From: Candidatus Egaibacter danicus
GTDB taxonomy: Bacteria; Pseudomonadota; Gammaproteobacteria; Burkholderiales; Burkholderiaceae
Assembly: GCA_011391115.1 (NCBI GenBank)
Contig: JAABRC010000102.1
Coordinates: 1-6,985, forward strand
Reading direction: 5' to 3'
Length of the DNA stretch: 6,985 bases
Below are positions 6,039 through 6,985 of the stretch, piece after piece; the stretch's first letter is position 1; every line of letters begins with the position of its first letter. Below the pieces are notes generated by a model. That model was given only the letters and a program-made list of their open reading frames with translations, searched no databases and was not told where the DNA came from. A program made the translations under genes and the position numbers.

Positions 6039-6413
6039 ATGACTACTTTCCATGCCGTCGTCTGGATCGACCATACCGAAGCCCATGTTGCGCAGTTTGA
6101 CCGCGAACATGCCGAATCGCACCGCGTCAAGTCGCGCAGCCATCACAAACATCAGGGCAAAGCGGAAGACAGTGCGTCGTTTTTCGCGGACGTCGCCATG
6201 GCACTTGCCGGGGCACATGAAGTATTGCTGACCGGCCCCGGTCTGACGCGAACCAAGTTCAGCGAATGGGCAGTTGCACACCAGCCTGCCGTGGCCAAAA
6301 CCATCGTGGGTTCCGAACCCTGCGACCATCCGACGGACGGGCAGTTGGTGGCCTTTGCCAAGCGTTACTTCAAGAAATTTGACAGAATGGCCGGGGACCC
6401 TTCCGTCGCCTGA
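6039..6413 (+). CDS. Small eRF1-like 'translational machinery protein' (bacterial release-factor-like/host attachment family)
   Basis: This is a 124-residue soluble protein. It resembles the short proteobacterial proteins annotated as translational machinery protein, related to the central domain of archaeal/eukaryotic release factor 1. Visible family traits are the start VVWIDHTEAHVAQF (7-20), a His/Lys patch SHHKH (34-38), LLTGPGLTRTKF (63-74), and DHPTDGQLVAFAKRYF (96-111) near the end. The GGQ loop of true release factors is absent, so peptide release is not predicted. A role on ribosomes or tRNA under stress is only a family-level guess. The ATG at 6039 is chosen because homologues begin at this point; the open frame extends upstream inside the preceding gene. 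The ribosome binding site is weak (GAAAGAAA), which suggests translation coupled to the DksA-like gene. Confidence 0.8.
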   Translation: MTTFHAVVWIDHTEAHVAQFDREHAESHRVKSRSHHKHQGKAEDSASFFADVAMALAGAHEVLLTGPGLTRTKFSEWAVAHQPAVAKTIVGSEPCDHPTDGQLVAFAKRYFKKFDRMAGDPSVA

Positions 6414-6445
6414 GCCATTCTCTGGAGCAGGGGGAAGCGGGCTCA
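6411..6445. repeat. Short inverted repeat joining two convergent stop codons
   Basis: TGAGCC (6411-6416) and GGCTCA (6440-6445) are perfect inverted copies with a 23-base loop. Each arm contains the TGA stop of one of the two convergent genes. There is no T tract on either strand, so use as a terminator is doubtful. Confidence 0.3.
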
Positions 6446-6985
6446 GATCCAGCCAGTAAACCTAACCGCCAGCCCTGCCAGAGCGCAGGCGGCGATTGCC
6501 GGGATCACGCCAATCTTGTAGCGCAGCAGGGCGAGGGCCGCAGTAAAGGCAATCAACAGCCCCACCCAGTCTAATTGGGATATAAATGCGCCTGTAGCCC
6601 CCTTTTTATACGCGATATACGCTATGAAAAACAGAGCAAGACTGGCAATCACCCCTACCACTGCGGCCGTGATGGCTGTCAGTGGTGCTGTGAAGTGCAG
6701 TTTGCCGTGGGTAGACTCCACCACCGGCCCGCCAGCCAGGATGAACACAAATGAAGGCAGGAAGGTGAACCAGGTCACCACGGTGGCAGCCAGGGCTGCA
6801 CCCAGGAACAGGGCGTCCGGCCCCAGCACCTGTTTTGTCCAGCCACCCACAAACCCGACAAACGCCACCACCATAATCAGAGGTCCGGGCGTGGTTTCAC
6901 CCAAGGCCAGGCCATCAATCATCTGGGGTCCGGTAAGCCAGCCAAACTGCTCGACTACCCCCTGATACGCATAGGGCAGAACGGC
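6443..6985 (-). CDS. chrA: Chromate transporter ChrA, C-terminal part (5' truncated by window)
   Basis: This is an inner-membrane CHR-family transporter that exports chromate and gives resistance to it. The 180 visible residues are open to the right edge of the window. [16 protein letters not shown], then [20 protein letters not shown], then [11 protein letters not shown] is the characteristic CHR motif series. I place it in the second half of a long-form (two-domain) ChrA, by memory of that family. Five hydrophobic stretches follow, ending [20 protein letters not shown]. The Met at 6922 is internal, since the conserved AVLPY and TGPQ precede it in frame. Regulators such as ChrB, if present, would lie outside. 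The stop is 29 bases from that of the convergent eRF1-like gene. Family assignment is very secure; actual chromate export depends on the missing half. Confidence 0.95.
   Translation of the reverse strand, partial: AVLPYAYQGVVEQFGWLTGPQMIDGLALGETTPGPLIMVVAFVGFVGGWTKQVLGPDALFLGAALAATVVTWFTFLPSFVFILAGGPVVESTHGKLHFTAPLTAITAAVVGVIASLALFFIAYIAYKKGATGAFISQLDWVGLLIAFTAALALLRYKIGVIPAIAACALAGLAVRFTGWI

Noticed and set aside
5636..6130. Minus-strand open frame across the DksA-like gene
   Set aside because: It is a shadow of a gene with a clear zinc finger and ribosome binding site, and it has no recognisable motif of its own.

Overview
The window is an ordinary-looking, densely packed piece of bacterial chromosome with fairly high GC. 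Nine protein genes lie on both strands with short gaps, and the gene at each edge is cut by the window. The protein families point to a betaproteobacterium, most likely Burkholderiales and perhaps Comamonadaceae (Rhodoferax or Polaromonas-like). They include a DksA/TraR-type zinc finger protein next to a small eRF1-like 'translational machinery protein', a ChrA chromate transporter and a GAF-like/GGDEF protein. The taxonomic placement is inference from protein style, not a database result. I see no tRNA, rRNA, CRISPR array, insertion sequence, phage gene or long repeat, and no gene-free stretch longer than about 140 bases.

Layout. Positions 1-596 (+) hold the C-terminal half of an MFS transporter. 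It converges on an alpha/beta hydrolase (593-1441, -), and the two stop codons share one CTAG. The hydrolase follows an M20 metallopeptidase (1461-2933, -) by 19 bases, so these two probably form an operon. A 137-base divergent gap with an imperfect dyad separates the peptidase from a diguanylate cyclase (3071-4102, +). The cyclase converges, 11 bases apart, on a DUF1439-type lipoprotein (4114-4677, -), which lies downstream of a crotonase-fold enzyme (4727-5539, -).

The most informative non-coding stretch is the 117-base divergent gap 5540-5656. It lies between the crotonase gene and a two-gene unit reading right: the DksA/TraR-type protein (5657-6025) and the eRF1-like protein (6039-6413). 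It contains an FNR/Anr-like box (TTGAT-N4-GTCAA) whose centre is exactly 41.5 bases from the start point predicted by a possible -10 element of the rightward unit. It also contains a perfect 12-bp palindrome over the predicted start point of the crotonase gene. The rightward pair therefore looks like a low-oxygen or stress-induced module acting on transcription and translation. This is inference. The window ends with the C-terminal part of chrA (6443-6985, -), convergent with the eRF1-like gene.

I do not see a clearly new multi-gene system. The best leads are the possibly oxygen-controlled dksA-like/eRF1-like pair and a crotonase that lacks both canonical catalytic glutamates.
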